This document shows, one piece after another, positions 38,201 through 50,200 of a stretch of DNA of 64,000 nucleotides. Source of the stretch: Verrucomicrobiota bacterium (lineage in GTDB: Bacteria; Verrucomicrobiota; Verrucomicrobiia; Verrucomicrobiales; Verrucomicrobiaceae); assembly GCA_025360015.1 (NCBI GenBank), contig JANYCZ010000079.1:62001-126000 (forward strand), given 5' to 3'. Each line of letters starts with the position of its first letter. The stretch's first letter is position 1. Made by a program: the position numbers and the translations under genes. A model generated the notes under the pieces. It was not told where the DNA came from. It saw nothing but the letters and a program-made list of their open reading frames with translations, and did no database searches.

Positions 38201-41200
38201 CCGCCCAGATCCAGCACGCTGTTGCCGCTGGCGCTGGTGCTGGCCTGAAGATTCAGGGTATAGAGCGTGGTGTCCGCTGTCAGCGTCGTTGTTGATCCGG
38301 TGACGGGCAGAAGGATGCGGATATTGTCGGTCGCGGTGCCAGCGAAAATGGTGTTGGGCGAGTATCCTGCATAGCCGTTGTTGGTCAGACCAGCGACGCC
38401 TTCACCCGGAGTGTAGGTGGCAAACTCGCGCTCAAAGGTGGCCCAGCCGCCGATGATGTTATTGGTGAGGCCGTCACCGATGTTGGTGGTGGCCACACCG
38501 TTAAGATTGCTGATGAAGAGACGCTGCAGGTTGGAAATATTGCCATCCATGTTCAGGAAGCGCACGGTGCCATGCTGCCCTGCTGCCTGTGCCAGGCTGG
38601 CAAAGGTGATGTCGGACTGATTTACGCTGGTGCCAGGCTCCGAGAAATCAACGATGCTGCTGGCATACCCGATGGAGACGGCACCGAGCTTCTCCGTGGT
38701 GTAGAGCGCGGCGCGGTTGCGCCATTGGAGCATGGCGCCGTTCAGGGTGATCGAGGCCGCGTCATTGATGCGGTCGGTGAGGCTTACCAGCTCGGTGTTG
38801 GTGTTGCTGCCGTTGATGGACAACGTGGCATTGGAAATTTCGATCGACGATGTTCCACTTAATTTGCCACCATCGAACAACTGTGTGCGCCCCCCGTTGA
38901 GCAAGGTGGGGCCTGTGTAGGTGTTGTCGCTGTAGAGATTCCAGTCCTGCGTGGATCCTGCGGCTTGAGAACGCACCACGGCGATGTTGCTCTGCGCCGC
39001 ATTGTTATTCCCGATGGCACCACGGAAACTCACGTTGGACGTGGTGAGCCCGATGGTTGCCTGGCTGGCGGAAGTATTGATGACAGTGCCAGCGGTGTTG
39101 GGCGCATAAAGATCATTCACTGCGAGCGTTCCGGTTTGGGCGATGAGGGTGTTGAAGTTCTGTACCGTGCCATTTAGATCAAGGTTCCCGCCCAAAAGCT
39201 GAAGCTGTTGATTCGGCAAAAGCGTCTGATCACCACCGCCGAGCTTCAAGGTGCCATCGTTCACCGTCACGGTGCCGCTAAAAGCATTGCCTGCCGACAA
39301 TGTGAGCATGCCGCTGCCGGACTTGGTCAGCCCGCCGCTGGTACCGGCGATGGCGATGCCCAAGTTCAGATCAGCCACGTTGTAGATGATCAGTTCGCGG
39401 TTGGACAAGGTCGTCAGGTAGCCGTTGCCACTGATGCCGGCGCTGCCTGCGAGCGCCAGAAGGCCGCCGCTTTCAATGGTGAAGGCCCGCACGTGATTGC
39501 CCACATCAAGGCTGCCCCCGCTGCTCAACTGGAGAGAGTTCACCTGCCAGGCGTTGAGGATGTTGGGACTGGTGGCGCCTGAGATGGCGGTGGAAACATT
39601 GAGGTTTTCAAAGGCATTCAGCGTGACCGGAGCCGTGATGCCAGTGACCTGCTCTGAGGCACTGAGCAGGCGCAGAAGGTTGGTGCCGGCATTCGCGCCC
39701 GTCGCGACTGAATCAGCGGTGACAAAACCCAGAGCATCTCCATTCAGGCTGACGTTGTTGCCAAAGGCCCAAGGCAGGATGGACTTGCTGGTCGTTCCTG
39801 TGGCACCGAGTTCTCCGGTAAATGCATAGGTGGCGGTGCTGCCCTGAATGGTGGCCACATTGGCACCTGCGGCACTGCCGAAACCGTCCGCACGAATGAG
39901 CAAGGTGGAGCCGGCATTGCGCGTCACCGCCGCCGTGGTGAAGTTCAGCTGCCCCCCTGCACCGGCATCCAGGGTAAAGACCAGCGCACCCGCGTTGATG
40001 GTCATGGTGCCGGTGGTAGTTTCCGTGGTGTTGGTGTTGTCGTTGCCGATGAGGCGGAAATCGGAACCTTGGAAATTCAGCGCCGCATTGCCCAGACGGT
40101 TGTTGACGTTGTTGCCGATGACACCGGAGTTGTCGAGAGTGAGGGTGGCAAAGTCATTCACATAAATCGTGCGCAAGGTGCCCTGCCCGGTGCCCAGGGT
40201 ATTGAAGCTGCCTGCGCCATTCAAAGACAGCACGCCCTGCTTGACGATGACATCCCGGCCGGTGAAAGCGTCTGCCACCTGAATGTTCAAGATGCCTGTG
40301 CCGAATTTGTTCAGCTGGTAAATGCCCGTCGTTCCGGTGCTGCTGAAACTTGTGGTCTTGATGTTGATGGTGCCGGCTCCGCCAAGACCGACCCAGGAAG
40401 TCTTGGCGCTCGTTCCCAGCTGTCCCACCACCCCGCCAGTAATATTCAATACGGCACCACCGTCAGCCGTCAAAGTGACGGAGCGGGAATTGTCCGCCGC
40501 CAGCACCGTCGCAATGGTGATCGCTCCTGAGACCGTATTGGTCCCTGAAGTGCTGCGTATGGCACCACCCGCATTGACACCAGCACTGGTGGCATTGGCG
40601 GAAGCATTGACGAACACCCCGTCCGCCACCGTCACTCCGCCGGTCAGTTCAAGTGCGGCGCCCACATTTGCCAGCACAATGCCACCTGCTGACGTGGTGA
40701 TTGTCGGATTCGCCGCGGTGATGTTTGCGCTGAGCGTGATCGTCGTGGCAGTGATCGCGGTGATGGTCGTGTCTGCCACGATCCCCGCACCAAACACCGT
40801 CTGGCCGACGCCATAACCGGCGGTGCCGCCAGCCGGCGTGAGCACCGACGTAGAAACGGCTGCGGTTGTCGCAGTCGCACTGGTGGTGGAAGAAGCATTG
40901 CCCAGCTGTGCCCCATCGGAAATCCGCAGTACTCCCTGCTGGATCAACATGACACCGTTCCAGCCGGTTTCGGGCTGGGTAAGAACGAGAGCACCGAGGT
41001 CATACTTCCTCAAAGCATTGTTCGCTGAAGCAAAGGTGAAGGCGCTGTTCAGGGTCAGGGTGTTGCCCTGCGTCACTTCAATCTCACTGGCAGCAGAATT
41101 GAGACTGAAGACGTGGGAGGTGGCGAAGGTGCCTGTGGCACGGAAACCATAGCCGAGATTGTTGCCGCTGAGGCGGATGATGTTGGCGGAGTTGCCCAGA

Positions 41201-44200
41201 GCACCATCAGACGATGCGGCGACAAGCCCTGCTGTTATGTCAATGATCGAACCACCGCCGCCAAAGGTGTTGCCTGCATTGGTCAGCTCAAGTACACCGG
41301 CACCGGCTTTGGTGAGAACCACCGCCGCGGCACCTGTGGGGCCGCCAGAAAGAACGCCGCTGAGGGTCAAGCCATCCAGCTGCAGTGAAGTGCTGGCTCC
41401 AGACACCGTGAATGTGGGCCCCTGATTGGCGGACACGGTGTTGAAGGCGATGTTGTCCGCCAGAAGCAGTCCGTAGTTGTTGTTGTTGGTCAGGTTGATG
41501 CCGTTGCCAAGCTGTGAGGAAATCAGAGCGGCCGGCGCGATGGTTTTGTTGACCGCAAGAGGGTAATAGAGGCCGGCACCGGCACGACCGATGGTCAATG
41601 ACAGAGCCGTCCCAGTGACGGCAGGCTCCCAAGTGATGGCTCCGAGATTGATGGTCTGCAAGGAACCCGTGCCGTCACCATCATGCAGGATTGAGAAGGT
41701 GGGGGTGTTATTCAGAGCACCTATGTTGAGTGATGCGGTGCTGCTGATACCGGTGAGGTTGAGACCTGTGATATTGCCCGGGCCGGTCTTGCTGATGGTG
41801 TTGACTCCCGTCCCACCAATGGAAGTGATCGTGCCGATACTGGCGATGGGTCCGCCCAGAACTACATTCAGATAGGGAGTTGGAATATTGACCACCAGCC
41901 CGGTGGTGGTCTGCGTGGCGAAATTGAGGGCCCCATTGAGAGTCAGGGTAACCAGCGACACCCCCGTGTTGTTGAAAATGGGATTACCAGCGAAGCTCAT
42001 GGCATTGGCCACGGTGCGGCTGGAGTTGTCCGTCAGCAGGCTGGTGCCGGCGGCGAAGGAAACAGCACCGGTGCCGAGCGGCCCTGACACCAGCGTGTTC
42101 GGAATGGTGGAGGTGCTGCTGGTCGAGAGAATGATGCCGCCGCCCTGCACGGACATCCCGCCATCAAAAGTGTTCTGCGCGCTGAGCTGGAGCAGGCCAT
42201 TTCCACTCTTGATGATGCTGGTCCCCGTGCCGGTGATCACGGAGGTGATGTTGAGCGAAGCTTGGATGTTCGTGTAGGTCGCGCCGTCGATATTGATATC
42301 GCCGATGCTGAAGGTGTTCACGCCTGCTCCCAGAGCGAGTGTGCCAGCACTGATGATCGGCGTCGTCGCCGCATTGTTGGTGGTCACGGTCACGGGTGCC
42401 AAATTGGTCAGTGTGAGGGTGTTCCCCGCACCAATGGTCACCGTCGGAGCGGTGATGCCACCGCTGTTGTCGAAAATTAAACTGTTGAGCGTATTGTTGC
42501 CGACCAGCGTGAGGGTCGAACTGCGACGCAGCGTGATGGCGTTCGATGGATCCATCTGACCCGCATTCGTCATCAAGGTCATCGTTGCACCACCGAGGAT
42601 GACGCCGCCGGCCGGGATCACCACGCCGGTGCCGATCAGGTTAATGGTTCCCTGCACGACGGTGGTGCCCCCCGTGTAGGTGTTGTTTGCCGAAAGGTTC
42701 AGCGAGCCACCGCCTGATTTCACCAAGGTGGTTCCACCGCCTTGGATGACGGAGTTCACGATGACGTTGCTGATGCCGTAAACAAGCGCGTTGGTGGCGG
42801 TGCCGGCTGTCGCGTTCTGGCTCACGGTGATCTGGGTGGGGCTATCAACAGAAACAATGTAGGTGCCTGCGGGGAGGTTGGCAGAGGTGATGGTCATCCC
42901 CGGCGCGAGGCCGACCGTCGATGGTACGGTAGTGATCACATTGGATCCCGCAGCAGTCGTGGCAGTGGCCGCACTCGCGCTGGTGCCGCTGGCGTTGTCG
43001 TAGATGACGAGTTCACTGGCACCGCTGGTGATGATGCCACGCACCGCCGTGGTGCCGAAGGATGTCGCGTTGTTGTTGTTGCTGCGAAGGATGCCGCCTT
43101 GCTCAAGGTTGAGGACGTCGGTGCCATTCGTGAATGCGATGTCGTTATTAAAGGCACCTGAGAGCTTAAGCATTGCCGTGGTGGTGGTTCCAGCAGCCAG
43201 CGTGGTGACCAAGTTGGCCGAGGTCGGGATTTCGGTGATGTTCCCCGAGGCAAAGGTGCCGTCGTAACCCGTGAATCCGCCCTGGCCGACGATGCCGACG
43301 CCGACACCGGAATTGTAAGCCGCGTAGTCGGTGCTGTTGGCGATGGCCCAGGCTCCGAGCGCGCCGCTGGCATTGGTCGTCAGCGGAGACGTGAACACGA
43401 TGCGTGCGCTGTTTCCCTGCTGACCGAGATTAGTGCCGGTGAAGTTCAAGGTTGTGCCGGCATTGCGAGTCAGGCTGGCGAAGGTCAGGTCCACTGAGTC
43501 CAGGGCACCTGCGGTTCCAGTGCCGCCGACGGTGGCGGTGATGGTGTTCGCGCCCTGTGCGGAAGTGATCCCGCCAAAGGTTTCCGTGGAAGCATCCGAA
43601 ACTTTGCCAGCATAAGAAAGGGTGCCATCGCGCAGTGTGATCAGCGTGGTGTCACCGACGCGGTCATAAACAGCACGCTGGAGGCTGCTGTTGTTGTTCA
43701 GGAGCAGCGTAGCAGCATTGATGCTGATGCTCGAGGTTTTGAGGATGGTGGAGTCGTCCTGCAACTGCAGCGTGCCACCCAGAAGCGTCGTAGCGCCTGA
43801 GTAGGTGTTCACGCTTTCCAAGGTGATCGTGTTGGAGCCAGCCTTGGCAAAGGCGACCGTGCCGCCGGTGCCGTCATTGATATTCGTAGCGACCAATGAG
43901 CTGGTTCCGCTGCTGGCAACGACCAAGCCCGCGCCGTTATTGCTCGTGATCACTCCCCCTGCCTCAGGAAGGACGCCCGGGTCGCTGAGCTGGCCGAGGA
44001 GCTGGGCATTGCCGTTCAGGTCTAGCGTGGCTCCATCGTTGATGTTGGTCAACTGGCCCGGGAACATCGTGTTGAGCCCGCCGTTCAACTTGACCACGCC
44101 GTAGAGCAAATTCTGCGTGCCTGTGACGAAGCTCGGTGTATTGAGCACCAGAGTGCCCGGCAACGCCTTGTCGAAATTCAAAGCGCCGAACAATGTGCTG

Positions 44201-47200
44201 TTCACGGTGAGGGTCGTTCCCGCCTGCACCTGAATGATCGGCGTGTTGGTGAACGTCACGGAAGGAACGTCAAGGCTGTTGTTGCCACCGGTGTTGAGGA
44301 TGCCGCCGGAGGTGAGGGTCAATCGTGTACCGGCGCTGCCCCCGAGGCTCACGCCAGAACCATCCAGCTTGAGGGCATTGACCGTGCGAAAGGCCGTGAG
44401 ACTGCTGCTCGCAGTCAGATCCATCGTGTCAGTCGCTGCGGCAGTGTTCAGGTTGTTGCCGCTGTTGTAGTCGCCTGAAGCCAACGGCACCACACCGTTG
44501 TTCGTATCATACTTAGCGAAGTCGGTGCCACCCAGGAAGATGCGCGGAATAACGCCATTGAAAACAATCGCGGCTCCACTGGGGGCAGCCGTGAAGAGCA
44601 CCTTGTTGGTGGTGCCCAGCGATGGCACCCCAGCGAGGTTCAGCGAGGAGCCACTGTTGGCGAAATTGACGGAAGCGAAGGTGAGATTGTTGCCCACACC
44701 GCCCGAGTTGTCCGTCAGAGTGATGAAGGTCTGCACACTGTTGAGCGTCAGAGCACCGACGGTTTCGTTTGTGCCGCTGCTAGCACCAATGATGTTGAGC
44801 GTGCCGCCCTGACCGGTGAAGGCAAGCGTGTCGCTCAAGCGATTGCTGAGAACGCCGCCCGTGGTGTTGCCTGAACGGTTGTCCAGAGTCAGCACGCCGA
44901 TCGGGTTGAGTGTGACCGTGCCGAGATTCCATGCACCACCTGAGGCACCTGCTCCACTCAGGACGATGGTGTTGCGGTTCACCGTCAGCGCCCCGGTGGC
45001 GGTGTTCACATTGGTCAGGGTCAAGGTGCCGAGCCCGGAATACGAGAGACCACCCGCGCCGGTGCCACCGTTGGCAACAATGCCGCTGATCAGGGTATCC
45101 GCCGCCCCTCGAATGGTCAGGGTCCGTCCAGTGTTGCCTTCGCTCAGGTTGACCGTTCCTGAGATGGTCAGCAGCGCGCCGCCGGTGAGTTCATTGCGCA
45201 GAAACCGGTTGCCGCCGCTGTTGATGAGAGCGATGCCGCCCGACCCAAACAGATCGATGCTATTGGTCCCAATGATCGTCGCCTGATCCCCCGCCAAGGC
45301 CACCTGCGTGGTGATCTTGTCAGAACCTGTGAGGGAAAGACCGGCTTGAAGAAACCCGCCGTCAAATTGGAACTGCGAACTCGCACCGAACTGGGCCACG
45401 CCTGAGTTTTTGTTCAGGATGAGCGTGCCCTGACCGAGCAAGGTGAAGCCAGTGTAGGTGGTGGCCGTGCCGCCCGAAAAGGTCACCGTGGCATTGTCCG
45501 ACATGCGGATGTCCAGGTTGGTGGCGAAAGCGGCAGCGGTCGAGTCCGTGATGTTGCCCGAGATGACCGTGGCGCCCGTGCCGCGGATCGCGAGGCTGCG
45601 CACGGCTGCGGTTTCGAGGCTATTAAAGGCACCGCTGAGGGTCAGCACGCCGGTGCTGTCGATGGCGTTGGTGATCGTCCACGGGTTGCCGCTGCCCCCG
45701 AGGATAGTGCCGCTCTGCGTGATCGAATTGGCCCCGCTGAAAGTCACTGAGGCGTTCGGGTTGATCAACAGCGACTGGGTGATGTTCAAGCCGGCCGGAT
45801 CCGTCGCGAAAAAGCCGCCGTTGTTTGAAAGCAGGCCGCCAAAGTAGAGGGTCGAATTATTCGGGATGATGCGCGCGGTGGAGATGACAATCTGCGTTCC
45901 GTTGGTGATCGAAACAATCGTGTCCGCGAAGCCAATGCCATTGCCACTGATGTACATGCCGGGCACCAAGCCCGCAGTGCTGGCCAGAGTCACGGTAGTG
46001 CCGGAGACGCTGTTGTTCCCACCCACCACGGCCGGTGTCGTGGTGCCCATCGCGGCCGCAGAAGCGAATCCGAGAAGGCCGCCATCCGAGCGCGTGCCGC
46101 CGGTGTAGGTGTTGTTGCCCGCCAGAACCCAGACACCGCCGTCATTCTTCAACAGATGGAAGGCAAAAGTATTGGCCGCATTGTCGGAGAGGTTGGAACT
46201 GACGGTGTTCAAATCCGTGTTGCTGCCGCGCAATTCCAGGAAAATGGAACCGGTCGATGTGTTGGAGAACGCTCCGCTAAGGGTCAGGGCACCGCTGCCC
46301 GATGATTCAATGCGCTGGGTAGAGGCACCCGAGCTGATGCTCCAAGGGCGGGACGCCGTTTCACCGGCTCCCACGTAGCTCACTCCCACCGTGTTGGTCC
46401 CGGAACTGAAGTTGAAGATGCTGCCACTGGCCCCCAGGCTGCTGCTGACCGTGCCGGTGGCATTGCCAAAAGAAGAGATGATCAGGTTGCCATTGTTCAA
46501 AATGGTATTGCCCGTGTAGGTGTTGGCATCTCCCAGCATGAGCACACCGGCACCGTTCTTGGTGATGCTGGCGGAGCCGCTGAGAACGCCAGATAAAATG
46601 CCCGCAGTGACCATGGTGCCGGTGTTACCGTTGTTATTGACCGTGATCGTGCGAGCGGTCGTCTGCATGTTGATATCGTTGGTGATTTCGGTCTCACCGA
46701 GTGCGGTGGAAGAGCCGAGGACCAGCGAGGAGGGATTGAAGTTCGTGCTGCCCCAGACGAGGGTGCCACCGCCGAGGGTGACGACGAGGCGGTCCGTGGT
46801 GGCCGCCGAGAATCCGGACGCACCGCCGGAGATTTGAACTGTCGTGCCGACACCAGCCACCGGCGCGCCGAGCGTGCGGGTGAAGGAACCAGAGGTCTCC
46901 AGCACGCCACCGTTGAGAACCAGCGGACTGCTCGCTGAAAGCCCCTGCACCGCCGCTGCCGAGGAAGCGACACGCAGCGCGCCGCCAGAGACCGTGGTGG
47001 TGCCGGTGTAAGTGTTTGAGGTGAGTGGATTGAGAATCCAGAGGCTGGTGCTGGCCTTGGTGAGGGAGAGCACGTTGAAGCCCACGCTCGGAGTGTTGTT
47101 GTCGATGAGGTGCACGCGCATCTCATTGTCTCCGATGGAATCGCCGGTCAGTGTGAGCGAGCGGGTCCCGATCGCGCCGCTGAAGGCGACGTCTGCGGTG

Positions 47201-50200
47201 TTGCTGAAGATCAGCGATGCGCTGTTGGCTGCGTGGGTGAGACTCGGCGCGCCATAACTGCCGGAGGAATCAATCGTGCCATTGCCAGCGAGGGTGAAAA
47301 GGCGGTTGATGCTGATGCTGGGCGTCTGCGTCGTCTGATAAATCTGTGCGTTCGCACCGGTGTACTGGAGCGAGCCGCCGGCGAAGACGAGGCTGGCGGC
47401 GTTGGTCAGGTCGCTGGTGTTGTCACCCGTACCGATGGCGCTGGCGAAGCCGATGCTGGCGAGATTGTTCACGACCAAGGTGCCGCCGCTGATGGTGGTG
47501 ACTCCCGTGTAGGTATTGATGCCGGTCAGCGACATCGTGGTGCCGCTGCCCGTTTTGGTAAGCCCGAGTGCGCCGGTGATCAAGCCGGTGAAAACGCCGA
47601 CCTGGTTGTTGTTGCCGATGGTGAAGGTGGCCGCCGCGCCCGTGTTTGTCACAAGGCCCGCGCCGTTGAAGGCACCGACGCCGATGGAGTTGCCGTTGAC
47701 GTCCAGCGTGCCGTCCTGCCGAATGGTGAGGTTGTTGTTGTTGCTGGCGGCCGCACCGCCGAGGCGGCTGCCGGTGTCGAGCTTGATCATACCTTCATTG
47801 ATGGTGGTGGCTCCGCCGAGGTAGGCCTGCGCGCCTTGCAGAAGCAGGAGGCCTTTGCCGTTCTTGGTAAGTCCGCCCGTCGTGGTCGCGGTAATCGGCG
47901 CCGCCAGGGTCAACTGGTCGCTGGAGCCGTCCACGCGGATGACGAGATCGCCGGTGCCACCCGTCGTCACGCCGGTGCCGCTGATGGTGCCGGAACCACC
48001 CGTCTGGAGAATGCCGCCAGAGGTGTTTGCGCCAACATTGATGGTGAGAAGGCCGGTCTGCGCCACCGTCTGGCTGCCAAGGATTTTCAGAGAGCTGATG
48101 GTCATGGCACCGGAAGAGGTGCTGCTGCTGGCGAGGTTGTTATTTCCCGCTGTGAGAGCAGCACCTGCGATCACGAAACCGGCGTCCGTGCCGTACACAG
48201 GTGTGACCATCACACCGCCATTCGAGCGCGCAAAGTCTGCGCCGTTGATGTAGATGTGGCCATTGCCCGGAAGCGTGGTGGCGGTGGAGGTCGCCACCCC
48301 GGTAACCGTGACGGTGCCGGAAGCCGCCGCAAGATTGAGGCTGCTACCAGCCGACACTGCGCCGAGCGATGTGAAGGTGAGCGCCGTGGTGCCGCCTGCA
48401 CCAGGGGTGAGCGCAACGGTGCCAGCACCCGCTGTGAGCGTCAGCGCGCCGACGGTTTCGGTGCTGGCGCTGCCTGCTGCGCCCCGGTATGCAAAGATGC
48501 CACCCGCTGCCTGGGTGAAGGAATCCACACTGAAGACGATGGCCGTGGTGTTGGCGATGACATCGCGGGAGCTGCCTGAAAACGTGTCCTGCAATGCCAG
48601 CGTGCCGCCTGAAATGGTGAGGCCGCTGCCACCGGCGATGGTGTTGAAGGTGTTGGCCCCGGAAAGAACCCAGGTGCCGGAACCGATCTTTTGCAAACTC
48701 GTGGCACTGGTGCTGTCGCCGATGGCGGACTTGATTTCGTTGGCACCGGTGTTCGTGCCGCCAAGAACCAGTGTCTTGAGACCGTTGACCGTGGTGAGGA
48801 TGCTGCCGGTCAGGACGAGCGCGCCCGTGCCGCTGGAGTTGATGTAGGCATTTGCCGTTGTGGTGTTGAGCAGGATGTTCTTGGTCAAGGTATCCGCGCC
48901 ACCGGTGTAAGTCAGAGCGCCCGAGGTCGTGGTCGTATTGCCGATGTTGATCTGCGAGGTGCCCGCGAGGCCACCGACATTGGAGAAGGACAGAGTGCCC
49001 GAGCTGATATTGGTCGCGCCCTGGTAGCTGCCGGAGGTGCCGCCGTAAAAGAAGGTACCGGTGCCGGATTTTGTCAGCACGTTGGCGACCGCAGTGGTCA
49101 CCACGCTGCCGGTGATCACGGTTTCCCCGTTGCCCGCGACGGTGAAGGTACTGGCGGTGGCATTGTTGGCATTCCAGACGTCACCGTTGATGGTGACGGT
49201 GCCGCTGGAGTTGTTGGTGAGGGTGATGCCCCGGTAGTCATTCGCGGCAGGGAGAAAGCTGGAGAAGGAGGTGTTGTAGCCGTTGCGCCCGTTGATGGTA
49301 ATGTTGGCCACGTTCCCCCCAGCATCTCGGCTGAGCACACCCGTGGTCACAGTCTGGTTTTGCTGGGAGGTGCCGATGCCCAAGCCGCCGGTGAGGGCGT
49401 GATCCACAAAAAGAGTACCCGTCGTGTTGTTGCGGACACGCACGGTGCGCCCTGCAAAACCAGCGGCGGCGTCCGAGCGGATTTCCAAGGTACCGTTGTT
49501 CAAATCAATCTGGCCGGTGCCGACGTTCTGGCCGAGCGCGCTGCTGGTGGCGACACGCACGTTGCCATTATCAATGCGCAGGGCATCGGTGAAAGTATTG
49601 CCCGCATTCTGCAGCCAGAGCGTGGTGGTGATGATCTGGCCGACCTTGATGAAGCGGTCACTCAAATTTTCCGAGCCGGTCACGACGCCGCTGAGGGTCC
49701 AGTTGCCATTGCCCTGAAAAACATCGCCCACACCCGCCACGCCGAGATCGACGCCGCCGGTGATCGTCGTGGTGCCGTGGGTGGCCCAGACGCGGTTCTC
49801 GATCACCCCAGTGGCACCGAGGGTCAACCCGCCGGCGAGGGTGTTGTAACCAATGCTGACGAGGCCACCGGTGTTATTGACCGCACCGGGTCCGCGCCCG
49901 GACACGCTGACTTCGCGGTTCAAGGTGATCCCCGCTCCCGAGGTGGTGCTGGAACCAGCGAGCACCAGGCTGCCACCGCTGAAGCCGGGATTACCGCTCT
50001 GCGCGACTCCGGTGACCGAGATCGCCGTGCTGCCGGTGCCGAGCTGGCCTGCTGATGTGACCACGAGGGCACCGCCTTTGACCGAGACATCGCCGCTGAA
50101 GGTGTTGGAACTGCTGCCGAGCTTAAGCGTGCCGTTGCCGGTCTTGGTCAGGCCAGACGTGCCTGCGATGGTAGAATTGATGGTGGCACGCTTGAAGGCT

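Noticed and set aside
31672-50055. Long forward-strand frames inside the giant gene (for example 31672-32964, 47110-48579 and 48691-50055, each over 400 codons)
   Set aside because: They lie antisense to the repeat frame and read as Gly/Ala/Arg/Asp-rich strings without motifs. The composition of the giant gene keeps stop codons rare on the other strand.
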